DNA from: Blautia glucerasea
GTDB taxonomy: Bacteria > Bacillota > Clostridia > Lachnospirales > Lachnospiraceae
Assembly (NCBI RefSeq): GCF_013304385.1
Contig: NZ_JAAITU010000005.1
Location: 62,001-126,000, forward strand
Reading direction: 5' to 3'
Length of the DNA stretch: 64,000 nt
The translations under genes were made by a program, and so were the position numbers. Below the pieces are notes generated by a model. It was not told the DNA's origin. It searched no databases and worked only from the letters and a program-made list of their open reading frames with translations. Every line of letters starts with the position of its first letter. The stretch's first letter is position 1. Below are positions 57,053 through 64,000 of this stretch, one piece after another.

Positions 57053-57940
57053 TCACTCCTTCAATAATTTCTTCACATACACAATACATGGAACAATCAG
57101 CACAAGCATCATGATAACGGCTGCTGCCGAAGCATAGCTTGTTTGGAATGTTTGCATAAACAAACGGTATATATATACAGGTAGAGATAACGTAGCTTCT
57201 CCTGGTCCTCCCTTTGTTACAACTTGTATAATTTCCAACTGATTAAAATTCCATATGGATGTAAGAATTGATGTAATCAACATGATGCTTTTTAACATAG
57301 GAATCGTAACAAAACGAAAACACTGACTTCCTCTTGCGCCGTCTACTTTTGCCGCTTCATACAAATCACCAGGTATTGCCTGAATACCAGCAAGTAATGT
57401 AATCGCAACAAAAGGAATGCTCTTCCATATAATGACCATAACAACTGATACAGCAGCCAGTTTTTCATCAGATAGCCACGAAAGATTATGTGAAATAATC
57501 CCTATACTTTTCAAAATATAATTCATCATTCCAAAAGATTCATTCAAAAACCATTTCCATATAATACCTGCTATGGCATTTGGAATAATCCACGGAATCA
57601 AAACCAAACATCGAAATAATTTCTTACAATAAATATCTTTGTTTAAGAGTACCGCAAACAAAAGACCAAAAAACAATTCAAATACAAGAATAACAAGTGT
57701 CCATAAAACAGAACGTCTTAATGCATCCAAGAACATAGAATCCGTTAATAATGATTTATAATTATCCAGTCCTACAAATTCTGGTTGTACAGGACGAATC
57801 AGACTTTCATTATAAAAGCTGTTAATAATTCCTGACAAAACAGGATAAATTAAAATAACCAAAATTAATGCAGCACATGGAAAAAGAAATAAATAAGGTG
57901 TTGCTGTTGTCTTAATTTTTGTTTTTATTCTTTTTTTCAT
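57053..57940 (-). CDS. Sugar ABC transporter permease (MalF/UgpA type)
   Basis: 295 residues, six predicted helices. The EAA loop is GDLYEAAKVDGARGSQCFRF (about residue 190), and GGPGEATLSLPVYIYRLF is a common feature of this permease class. The ATG at 57938-57940 (KKRIKTKIKT) is chosen since GAGGGAG lies 7 bases upstream; the frame is open 6 codons earlier. It pairs with the second permease downstream. Confidence 0.93.
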   Translation of the reverse strand: MKKRIKTKIKTTATPYLFLFPCAALILVILIYPVLSGIINSFYNESLIRPVQPEFVGLDNYKSLLTDSMFLDALRRSVLWTLVILVFELFFGLLFAVLLNKDIYCKKLFRCLVLIPWIIPNAIAGIIWKWFLNESFGMMNYILKSIGIISHNLSWLSDEKLAAVSVVMVIIWKSIPFVAITLLAGIQAIPGDLYEAAKVDGARGSQCFRFVTIPMLKSIMLITSILTSIWNFNQLEIIQVVTKGGPGEATLSLPVYIYRLFMQTFQTSYASAAAVIMMLVLIVPCIVYVKKLLKE

Positions 57941-58006
57941 CCAATGTCTCCCTCGCAAATTGAATCCGAGAGTGCTTTTTCAGCACTCCCGTTTCAATTA
58001 TGACCA

Positions 58007-59323
58007 TCACTCTCCGTGAAATTCTTTTAACTTTTCATCAAGCATATGAATACCCTCGTCAACTGAAACACTTCCCATCAGCATCTGCTGCACTGTAGAA
58101 TTGCCATACATACTGGTAAGGGATTGCCATGAAGGATCAAGCGGTGGTATCATACAGTAATCTACTTCATCTAAGAACGGCTGAAGTTTTTCATCATAGT
58201 TTTCCTTTGCATACTGTATAAAGTCTTCAGAATACAACATACCTCCTGCAGCATTGCAAAAAGCTCCAGCTATAGTTAATCCCTCTATATCACTTGGTGT
58301 GTTATAAAAATAATCTAAAAACTTCCATGTTTCTTCTTTATGCTCTGAAGCTTCCAAAATATTGAATGTATTAGGATAACCTCTGTATACAGTATTATCC
58401 GGACCATCAAACATAACGGCGGTTCCCCATTTACCATCCAAATCTGGTCCCTTTTCTGCAACAGATCCCGTCACCCATGCTCCGTTCTGCATCATTGCAA
58501 CTTCTCCTGATACAAAAGCATTTGTTACTGCCTCCCAGTCATAGTCAACAACGCTATCAGGAGTTACTTTATGTGTCTGTACAAGATCAACCATCAATTG
58601 AGTTCCTTTTATCGCTGTTTCATCAGAAAGCCTTGATTCCCATTTTCCCTCGTCATATGTTGAGATATCTGCTCCGCACATTTGCATAAACTGTACCCAA
58701 TAATCGGAAGCATTCTCTGCCTGTACCGGCCAAGCATATCCATACTGGTCTATTACCCCATCTCCATCTGTATCTTTTGTCAAAGCTTTTGCATATTCCA
58801 GAAATTCATCATATGTTTTTGGAGGCTTATTTGGATCAAGTCCTGCTTCTTCAAAAAGATCTTTTCTATAGAACAATGCCCAGTTACATCCTTCTTGCGG
58901 CAGTCCATCAATTTTTCCATCTTCCGTTGTGATCATTGCTTTTGCACTCGGAAGAAAGCTATTTATAAGTTCTTCCGGTACCAATGTACTTAAATCTGCT
59001 ATCGCTCCAATTCCTCTGTATTCTGCAAGCATGGATGTATTGCACATAATCAAATCTGGTGCAGTTCCACTTACAATAGAAGTCATAATCTGAGATGGCG
59101 CATCTGTCCAGCTACTCCGTGTTTCTATAATTTTAATACCCGGATTTTTTTCTTCAAAATCTGCAATTGCACGTTCCAAAATTTCAAGCTGTGCAGGAAC
59201 CCATGCTGTATGCAGAAACTGAATTTCTACCGTTTCCTCTGCTTTAGCTTCATAACTCATGGCACCAAACATTCCTATAGATAGTGCTGCACAGAGAAAC
59301 ATACTTACAAACCTTTTTTTCAT
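58007..59323 (-). CDS. Extracellular sugar-binding protein of the ABC importer
   Basis: 438 residues, solute-binding protein family 1. The signal peptide (about 1-29) ends AMSYEAKA before EETVEIQFLH, a signal-peptidase-I-type site. I see no lipobox, which is unusual for a binding protein of a single-membrane Gram-positive. The mature protein shows EILERAIADFEEKNPGIKI, DGLPQEGCNWALFYRKDLFEEAGLDP and DTDGDGVIDQYGYAW, typical of oligosaccharide and polyol binders. The ATG at 59321-59323 follows AGGAGG by 8 bases. Confidence 0.92.
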   Translation of the reverse strand: MKKRFVSMFLCAALSIGMFGAMSYEAKAEETVEIQFLHTAWVPAQLEILERAIADFEEKNPGIKIIETRSSWTDAPSQIMTSIVSGTAPDLIMCNTSMLAEYRGIGAIADLSTLVPEELINSFLPSAKAMITTEDGKIDGLPQEGCNWALFYRKDLFEEAGLDPNKPPKTYDEFLEYAKALTKDTDGDGVIDQYGYAWPVQAENASDYWVQFMQMCGADISTYDEGKWESRLSDETAIKGTQLMVDLVQTHKVTPDSVVDYDWEAVTNAFVSGEVAMMQNGAWVTGSVAEKGPDLDGKWGTAVMFDGPDNTVYRGYPNTFNILEASEHKEETWKFLDYFYNTPSDIEGLTIAGAFCNAAGGMLYSEDFIQYAKENYDEKLQPFLDEVDYCMIPPLDPSWQSLTSMYGNSTVQQMLMGSVSVDEGIHMLDEKLKEFHGE

Positions 59324-59355
59324 TACCAAACCCTCCTGTTCTATTATACTTTTCT

Positions 59356-60255
59356 TTAGCTCATCCTCAACTTCTGCACCAAAATTGTCGTCTGCTCAAT
59401 CCACGGATAACAAAATACATCGTTTAAATTATAAAAATGACGCTGTATTTCACCTGAATCCACGCCTATAACCTTTGATAAAATACGATAGTTTTCCGGA
59501 AACGAAATCCCATCCAAATGCCTTACAAGTTGTATAATGTTCATTTGAATCTCTGATGCTCTTTCCAAATTTCTTTGATGGTATGATTCCAGAATCTCAT
59601 TTTCTTCTTTATCAAACATCCAACTCAGTGCCGATATACATCCCGATACTCCAAGAGTAAGCGCCGGCAAAAAACAAGCATCTTGTCCTGTAAAGACATG
59701 AAAATCTGGTCTTTTGTCTTTGACCACCCCCATCACCTTCGATAAATACAAAATATTACCACTACTATCTTTCAACCCAATAATATTTGGAATAGCAAGA
59801 AGTTCTTCCATATATTGCAATGGAATTTCAGGTGCACAAAACGGAATATTATACATAAGAATTCTTATTCTTGGCGGAGCTTTTTTAGATATGGTTCTAT
59901 AAAAATCCAATACATTTTCCGGCGTCTGAGGAAAATAATACGGAGGACATATAAGTGCATATTGATATCCAATTTTATCCATGTACTTCAAAAGATTCAG
60001 CACACTTTCTTCCGTAGGTGCACTTGCTCCCCCAATTAAAATCTTATTTTTTCCAGCCACCTCCATACCTGCTGCAAGAACTTGCTTCTGTTGCTCAGCG
60101 TTCATATAAACAAATTCTCCCGTTGAGCCACACATAAGAAGACCTTTCACACTCGTATCTCTGCAATAAATAAGTTCCTGATATAGTGCTTCCATATTTA
60201 ACTGCCCATTACTGTCAAAAGTAGTCAGTGTAACTCCATATATTCCCCGTTCCAT
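59356..60255 (-). CDS. DapA-family aldolase (paralogue 2)
   Basis: 299 residues, DHDPS/NAL barrel with canonical motifs: LMCGSTGEFVYM (carboxylate loop, about residue 42), LMYNIPFCAPE (Tyr, about 135) and IIGLKDSSGN (Schiff-base Lys, about 162). It is the first gene of the operon, 33 bases before the binding protein. True DapA for lysine would not be expected here; a 2-keto-3-deoxy-aldonate aldolase giving pyruvate is the best fit. Only distant similarity to the second paralogue suggests that the two act on different substrates or steps. Confidence 0.88.
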   Translation of the reverse strand: MERGIYGVTLTTFDSNGQLNMEALYQELIYCRDTSVKGLLMCGSTGEFVYMNAEQQKQVLAAGMEVAGKNKILIGGASAPTEESVLNLLKYMDKIGYQYALICPPYYFPQTPENVLDFYRTISKKAPPRIRILMYNIPFCAPEIPLQYMEELLAIPNIIGLKDSSGNILYLSKVMGVVKDKRPDFHVFTGQDACFLPALTLGVSGCISALSWMFDKEENEILESYHQRNLERASEIQMNIIQLVRHLDGISFPENYRILSKVIGVDSGEIQRHFYNLNDVFCYPWIEQTTILVQKLRMS

Positions 60256-60269
60256 TTAACCTCCTAGCT

Positions 60270-60288
60270 GTTCTTATATATGAACGTT
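60270..60288. promoter_or_regulatory. Operator-like site O1 of the IclR regulator
   Basis: GTTC-TTATATAT-GAAC is an inverted repeat at 60270-60285, and TATATATGAAC-GTT (60275-60288) matches the 15-mer at O2 and O3 except for one missing base. It lies 15 bases before the first gene of the operon, downstream of its promoter. Confidence 0.6.
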
Positions 60289-60317
60289 ATTTACATATCC
60301 GGATTATGTTTATATAA

Positions 60318-60346
60318 ATATTAGCATAATAAGGTTAAGCTGTCAA
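60318..60346 (-). promoter_or_regulatory. Promoter of the sugar operon
   Basis: Minus-strand -35 TTGACA (complement of 60341-60346) and -10 TAATAT (60318-60323), spacer 17. The operator-like O1 lies about 30-50 bases downstream of the -10, where a bound repressor would block transcription. Confidence 0.82.
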
Positions 60347-60439
60347 TATTCTTATTTTTACCATTTTTTTCACATTAATTTTGTCTATATTTCACATATA
60401 TTCAAGTTTACTATTATTTACAAAAATCACTACATGTTA

Positions 60440-60454
60440 TATATATGAACAGTT
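60440..60454. promoter_or_regulatory. Operator-like site O2 of the IclR regulator
   Basis: TATATATGAACAGTT, identical to O3. With the preceding TGTTA it forms a TGTT-N9-AACA inverted repeat. It lies mid-way between the two divergent promoters. The rest of 60256-60684 is AT-rich and holds no gene. Confidence 0.6.
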
Positions 60455-60626
60455 ATTCCACACCTCACATTTCACATTCCAAATATTGTTTCAGTTCATC
60501 ACCCAACCCCCATTTTTCTTATATTCTCACATATAATGCTGATGATGGGGCGCAAAGAATTAACCTGGTATTCCCATAAAAATTAAATCACCCACTTGAA
60601 TTTCTCCCCAGTTTTATATATTATTG

Positions 60627-60641
60627 TATATATGAACAGTT
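60627..60641. promoter_or_regulatory. Operator-like site O3 of the IclR regulator, over its own promoter
   Basis: TATATATGAACAGTT, identical to O2. It overlaps a weak promoter for the IclR gene (TTGTAT at 60624-60629, TATACT at 60648-60653, spacer 18), suggesting autoregulation. Confidence 0.6.
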
Positions 60642-60684
60642 TTCATTTATACTATTCTAAGTAATTATAGGGAGGTTTTTCAGT

Positions 60685-61449
60685 ATGGAGCAAAAAAATC
60701 ATCGACTTTTACAATGTGCTTTAGAGATCATGAAATATATATCAAAACAACCAAAGGGTGTATCATTTAAAGAAATCTGTACCATTACTGATTTACCCAA
60801 AAGTTCTGTCCATAACCTGGTACAGACCATGTGTAACATGAATTTTTTGCAAAAAAAAGAAAACTATAATGAATATCGAATTGGTTTACAGTGTTTCGAA
60901 GTCGGCAATGCCTATCTTTCTACAAATCCTTTTTATTCTGTAGCTAAAGATATTGTCGAAAATGTATCTATACGTTGTAATCAAACAACACATTTTGGAA
61001 TTCTGAACGATCATGATACCATTTACCTTTATAAATTCGACAGTAATCAGCCACTTCGCATTGTATCACATACAGGTAAACGCATTCCCGCTCATGCTAC
61101 AGCTATCGGAAAAGCCCTTTTATCAGGACTTTCTAAAGCAGAATTAGATGAATTATATAAAAATTATAAATTAGAAGCTATAACCGAACACACTATTACT
61201 TCTTTAGATGAATTGGAGAAACAAATAGAAGAAGTACGCAAAACACACATAGCCTATGAGGCGGAGGAATCTTCACCATATGTACGCTGCATTGCCGTTC
61301 CTATCTGCAATCGTATTGGAAATGTAATCGCTGCCCTTTCTGTATCTTTTCCCATTTACCAAAATACCGTAAACGCAGATACATTTAAGCAGATTCTCTT
61401 TGATGCCAAAAGGCAATTAGAAGCAGCCTTACTGACATTAGACATGTAA
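60685..61449 (+). CDS. IclR-family transcriptional regulator
   Basis: 254 residues. The N-terminal winged helix (about 5-70) includes LEIMKYISKQPKGVSFKEI and TDLPKSSVHNLVQTM. The C-terminal effector domain has RIPAHATAIGKALLSGLS (about 132-150) and SSPYVRCIAVPICNRIGNVI, the IclR small-molecule pocket signature. It is divergent from the sugar operon and is its likely regulator; IclR proteins commonly sense sugar acids such as 2-keto-3-deoxygluconate. AGGGAGG precedes the ATG. Confidence 0.93.
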   Translation: MEQKNHRLLQCALEIMKYISKQPKGVSFKEICTITDLPKSSVHNLVQTMCNMNFLQKKENYNEYRIGLQCFEVGNAYLSTNPFYSVAKDIVENVSIRCNQTTHFGILNDHDTIYLYKFDSNQPLRIVSHTGKRIPAHATAIGKALLSGLSKAELDELYKNYKLEAITEHTITSLDELEKQIEEVRKTHIAYEAEESSPYVRCIAVPICNRIGNVIAALSVSFPIYQNTVNADTFKQILFDAKRQLEAALLTLDM

Positions 61450-61544
61450 AAAACCCAATAATAGCCTTCGATAATTTTCGTATTTTCACTTGATGATTGC
61501 GAACAGAAATGTATCCAGGCATTCCAATAAAAAAGAAATAGAAT

Positions 61545-61592
61545 AAAAAAAGAGCACGGAGAAACTTATCAGAATCTCTCCATGCTCTTTTT
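61545..61592. terminator. Terminator after the IclR gene
   Basis: AAAAAAGAGCA-GGAGA pairs with TCTC-CC-TGCTCTTTTT (61545-61561 with about 61574-61592). It has A and T runs at both ends and also faces the converging tRNA-Gly genes. Confidence 0.82.
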
Positions 61593-61625
61593 ACAATCAT
61601 TCATTAATCATCTTTAAATAAAAAA

Positions 61626-61698
61626 AGCGATAGACGGGGCTCGAACCCGCGGTCTCGACCTTGGCAAGGTCGCGCGTTACCAACTACGCCACTATCGC
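61626..61698 (-). tRNA. tRNA-Gly (GCC), copy 2
   Basis: A 73-nt cloverleaf identical in every base to the gene at 9520-9592, with anticodon loop TTGCCAA. CCA is not encoded. A run of Us follows the 3' end on the minus strand. Confidence 0.96.
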
Positions 61699-61701
61699 AT
61701 A

Positions 61702-61772
61702 AGCGGGTGATGGGAATCGAACCCACGTATCCAGCTTGGAAGGCTGGTGTTCTACCATTGAACTACACCCGC
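61702..61772 (-). tRNA. tRNA-Gly (TCC)
   Basis: A 71-nt cloverleaf: acceptor GCGGGTG/CACCCGC, D-arm AGTTCAATGGTAGAAC, anticodon loop TTCCAAG (anticodon TCC) and T-arm GTGGGTTCGATTCCCAT. CCA is not encoded. It is 3 bases upstream of tRNA-Gly (GCC) and shares its promoter. Confidence 0.96.
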
Positions 61773-61814
61773 ACACTTTGTTATGTGCTTTTGTTTACCG
61801 CTGCAACGATGATT

Positions 61815-61843
61815 AGTATATCCGATAATCATTCATTTGTCAA
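61815..61843 (-). promoter_or_regulatory. Promoter of the tRNA-Gly pair
   Basis: Minus-strand -35 TTGACA (complement of 61838-61843) and -10 TATACT (61815-61820), spacer 17. Confidence 0.85.
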
Positions 61844-61887
61844 CACTATTTTTGAATTTTTTTATTTTTTTATACAAGTCAAAAAAT

Positions 61888-62148
61888 TCACCTTAACCAG
61901 ACGTAAACGCAGAACAGAAGGAACAGGGCTGCAGCACCTATAAACACACCGCCTATTACAAGTCCGGCCTTTAGTGACAGCCAGATCACAGCCTTTGTTT
62001 CTGCTTTTGTCAAAGGCTCTTTTTCCTCTGTATCTAATTCCTGATCCTGTACAGAAAACTTCTTCCTGCCTGTATTCCAGGGCATCCCATCCACATCCAT
62101 GTTAGCTACTGTATAATCCGGCAACTCGTCTTTTTGTCTTTTTCCCAT
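61888..62148 (-). CDS. Small single-span membrane protein, unknown function
   Basis: 86 residues: a charged N-terminal part (GKRQKDELPDYTVANMDVDG, then MPWNTGRKKF), and one C-terminal membrane stretch (AVIWLSLKAGLVIGGVFIGA plus ALFLLFCVYVWL). The ATG at 62146-62148 follows AGGAGG by 6 bases; the open frame continues 33 codons upstream without support. No known family is recognised. It lies 110 bases after the oligopeptide-transporter ATPases. Confidence 0.75.
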   Translation of the reverse strand: MGKRQKDELPDYTVANMDVDGMPWNTGRKKFSVQDQELDTEEKEPLTKAETKAVIWLSLKAGLVIGGVFIGAAALFLLFCVYVWLR

Positions 62149-62258
62149 CTTCTGCCTCCTGATCCCATATGCATAACATAAGTATACGCCATGGCCATGA
62201 AGCCAGCTGCATGCCAGAATCTTCTCTGACACACAGCATAGATCCATTGCCGGTATCT

Positions 62259-63245
62259 TTAATCGTAAAGATGACAGCGAACCATATGTCCATTCCCCAT
62301 ATCCTTTGCTTCTGGTATCTTAGTCTTACAGATCTCCATACATTTCCTGCATCTGGTATGGAATTTACATCCTGACGGTGGATTAGCCGGTGAAGGGATA
62401 TTTCCTTCAAGAATGATCCGATTTCTTTGCAGATCCGGATCCGGCATTGGGATTGCGGAAAACAGTGCTTCAGTATAAGGATGAAGCGGCTTTGCAAAAA
62501 TATCCTCTGTACTTCCGGTTTCCACCAGTCCTCCCAGATACATAACGCCAATGGTATCTGAAATATGCTCAACCACAGACAGATCGTGTGAAATGAACAA
62601 ATACGTAAGGTTTCTTTTTTCCTGAAGTTCTTTTAACAGATTGATGATCTGGGCCTGAACAGACACGTCCAGAGCCGATACAGGCTCATCACATACAACA
62701 AATTCAGGATTCAGAGCCAGTGCTCTTGCTATACAGATACGCTGTCTCTGCCCACCGGAAAATTCATGGGGATATCTGTCCTTGTGGTATGTCTGTAACC
62801 CACAATCATCCATGATTTTATTTAAATATTCATCATATTCTTCCTTTGGAACCAGCTTATGCTCCCTGACTGCCTCTCCAATGATCTCTCCTACCGGAAG
62901 TCTGGGAGACAATGATGAGTAGGGATCCTGGAAAATGATCTGCATTTTTGTACGAAGATCCCGCAGTTCCTTATGATCCATGCTGTATATATCTTTTCCA
63001 TTGAAAAGTACGGTTCCATCTGTTTTGGGGATAAGCCGGAGCAGAGTCCTTCCTGTGGTGGATTTTCCACAGCCGGATTCTCCTACCAATCCCATGGTGG
63101 TTCCTCTTTTTATGTTGAAGGAAACATCATCTACTGCTTTTACAGCACCTATCTGCTTTCCAAACATCCCGCCTTTGATAGGGAAATATTTCTTCAAATG
63201 GGATACCTGCAGAATATAATCCTGTTTTTCTGTTTTCTCACTCAT
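62259..63245 (-). CDS. oppF: Oligopeptide ABC transporter ATPase, OppF/DppF type
   Basis: 328 residues. Walker A is GLVGESGCGKSTTGRTLLRL (about residue 55), the signature is FSGGQRQRICIARAL and Walker B is FVVCDEPVSALD. The C-terminal oligopeptide-transporter extension has a cysteine-bearing stretch (GCKFHTRCRKCMEICKTKIP) found in Opp/Dpp ATPases. Its start overlaps the previous gene by 8 bases. The permeases and binding protein must lie upstream, beyond the window. Confidence 0.93.
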   Translation of the reverse strand: MSEKTEKQDYILQVSHLKKYFPIKGGMFGKQIGAVKAVDDVSFNIKRGTTMGLVGESGCGKSTTGRTLLRLIPKTDGTVLFNGKDIYSMDHKELRDLRTKMQIIFQDPYSSLSPRLPVGEIIGEAVREHKLVPKEEYDEYLNKIMDDCGLQTYHKDRYPHEFSGGQRQRICIARALALNPEFVVCDEPVSALDVSVQAQIINLLKELQEKRNLTYLFISHDLSVVEHISDTIGVMYLGGLVETGSTEDIFAKPLHPYTEALFSAIPMPDPDLQRNRIILEGNIPSPANPPSGCKFHTRCRKCMEICKTKIPEAKDMGNGHMVRCHLYD

Positions 63246-64000
63246 TGATCTTTCCCTCCTCTCCAGGATGTTCTTTTACCAGCCAGCCTTCCTCCGGGCG
63301 GTCCTGGTAGCGATAGCAGCTTACTTCATGAGTAGGACTGAGGCGGATCACTCCCGGATAAGAGCCCTGGCATTTTTCACACCGCAGCTCACATCTGTCG
63401 CGGAAATAACAGTAATCCGGCATGTTGATCGGATTAGGCACCTTGCCAGGGATACTGTACAGCTTATCCACTTTCTTACCTACCACAGGCTTGGAACGCA
63501 TAAGGCCAATGGTATAAGGATGAGAAGGTGTATTGAAGATCTCCCTTGCAGTTCCTTTTTCCACTACTCTTCCGGCGTACATGATCACCACGTAATCTGC
63601 CATTTCAGCGATCACGCCCAGATCATGTGTGATCAGCATAATTGATGAATTGATCTTGTCCTTTAGGTTTCTCATAAGGTCAAGGATCTGCGCCTGTATA
63701 GTCACATCCAGGGCTGTGGTGGGCTCATCCGCAATGATCAGTCTTGGATTACATGCAAGCCCTATAGCAATGCACACACGCTGGCGCATACCACCTGAAA
63801 GTTCATGTGGGTACATTTTATAGACGCCCTCACAGTTTGCGATCCCAACCAATTTCAGCATTTCCAGTGTTCTTTCTTTTACCTGGGCTTTTGGCATTTC
63901 CGGATTGTGAAGCATAGTGATCTCGTCCACCTGCTCTCCAATACGAAAAACAGGATTCAGTGCAGTCATAGGCTCCTGAAAGATCATTGCCATCTCATTG
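63238..64000 (-). CDS. oppD: Oligopeptide ABC transporter ATPase, OppD/DppD type, 5' end missing
   Basis: The gene enters from the right edge; about 254 codons are visible, starting after Walker A at the Q-loop (MIFQEPMTALNPVF). The signature LSGGMRQRVCIAIGLA, Walker B LIIADEPTTALDV and the H-loop LITHDLGVIAE are present, followed by the oligopeptide C-terminal domain with DYCYFRDRCELRCEKC. It forms a heterodimeric ATPase with OppF and overlaps that gene by 8 bases. Confidence 0.93.
   Translation of the reverse strand, partial: NEMAMIFQEPMTALNPVFRIGEQVDEITMLHNPEMPKAQVKERTLEMLKLVGIANCEGVYKMYPHELSGGMRQRVCIAIGLACNPRLIIADEPTTALDVTIQAQILDLMRNLKDKINSSIMLITHDLGVIAEMADYVVIMYAGRVVEKGTAREIFNTPSHPYTIGLMRSKPVVGKKVDKLYSIPGKVPNPINMPDYCYFRDRCELRCEKCQGSYPGVIRLSPTHEVSCYRYQDRPEEGWLVKEHPGEEGKINE

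Noticed and set aside
52413-60255. The two DapA-like genes as lysine biosynthesis
   Set aside because: No other lysine genes are near; the operon is catabolic with a sugar importer, and one copy has altered substrate-loop residues.

Overview
The window looks like a chromosome segment of a low-to-moderate-GC, Gram-positive anaerobe of the Lachnospiraceae (Blautia/Ruminococcus-like Clostridia). The evidence is a PolC-type replicase, CodY, a CIRCE-controlled groESL, a tryptophan T-box, a class III fructose-1,6-bisphosphatase, strong AGGAGG ribosome binding sites and TTGACA-17-TATAAT promoters. No prophage, transposase gene, rRNA or CRISPR array is visible. The content is mostly housekeeping with one catabolic island.

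Layout. (1) 1-6431: a tryptophan operon on the minus strand, trpE-G-D-C-F-B-A (trpA cut by the window edge), led by a T-box whose specifier reads as UGG. (2) 6449-8926: a zinc polyol dehydrogenase divergent from a ROK regulator. (3) 9052-9592: tRNA-Val, two identical tRNA-Met and a divergent tRNA-Gly. (4) 9796-14193: the last two IMP-forming steps as separate proteins (AICAR transformylase and a PurO-type cyclohydrolase) under a predicted ZTP riboswitch, then a membrane-anchored amidase and guaB. (5) 14387-23109: a small membrane protein, groESL, codY, topA, dprA and the comM-like ATPase. (6) 23361-35382: a small XRE regulator, a PurF paralogue that has lost its glutaminase active site, fbp, polC, ispG, and a TelA/XpaC pair. 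(7) 35494-48514: ilvE, folA-thyA, a VanZ-like protein, a heterodimeric ABC exporter, malQ, a lipase-like hydrolase, a tandem-repeat membrane protein, a YgjP-like metalloprotein and a DUF378 protein. (8) 48778-61449: a large TPR/DUF5107 protein and an IclR-controlled operon. (9) 61626-64000: two tRNA-Gly genes, a small membrane protein and the ATPases of an oligopeptide transporter.

The most coherent candidate system is the operon at 52413-60255 with its divergent IclR regulator. It holds a sugar ABC importer (binding protein and two permeases, no ATPase), a Gfo/Idh/MocA dehydrogenase, a metallo-beta-lactamase-fold hydrolase resembling lactonases, an enolase-superfamily dehydratase and two DapA-type aldolases. 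In that order these activities would make a complete non-phosphorylating route: sugar to lactone to aldonate to 2-keto-3-deoxy acid to pyruvate plus an aldehyde. The substrate cannot be read from the sequence.

A second theme is a mosaic of structured intergenic repeats (9651, 11931, 17313, 32707, 47393, 48528). Two copies keep the same two-stem architecture while their paired bases differ, which points to selection on structure. A separate 311-bp near-palindrome with 26-bp terminal inverted repeats lies at 45601-45911. All functional names come from reading motifs and family memory; no database search was possible.
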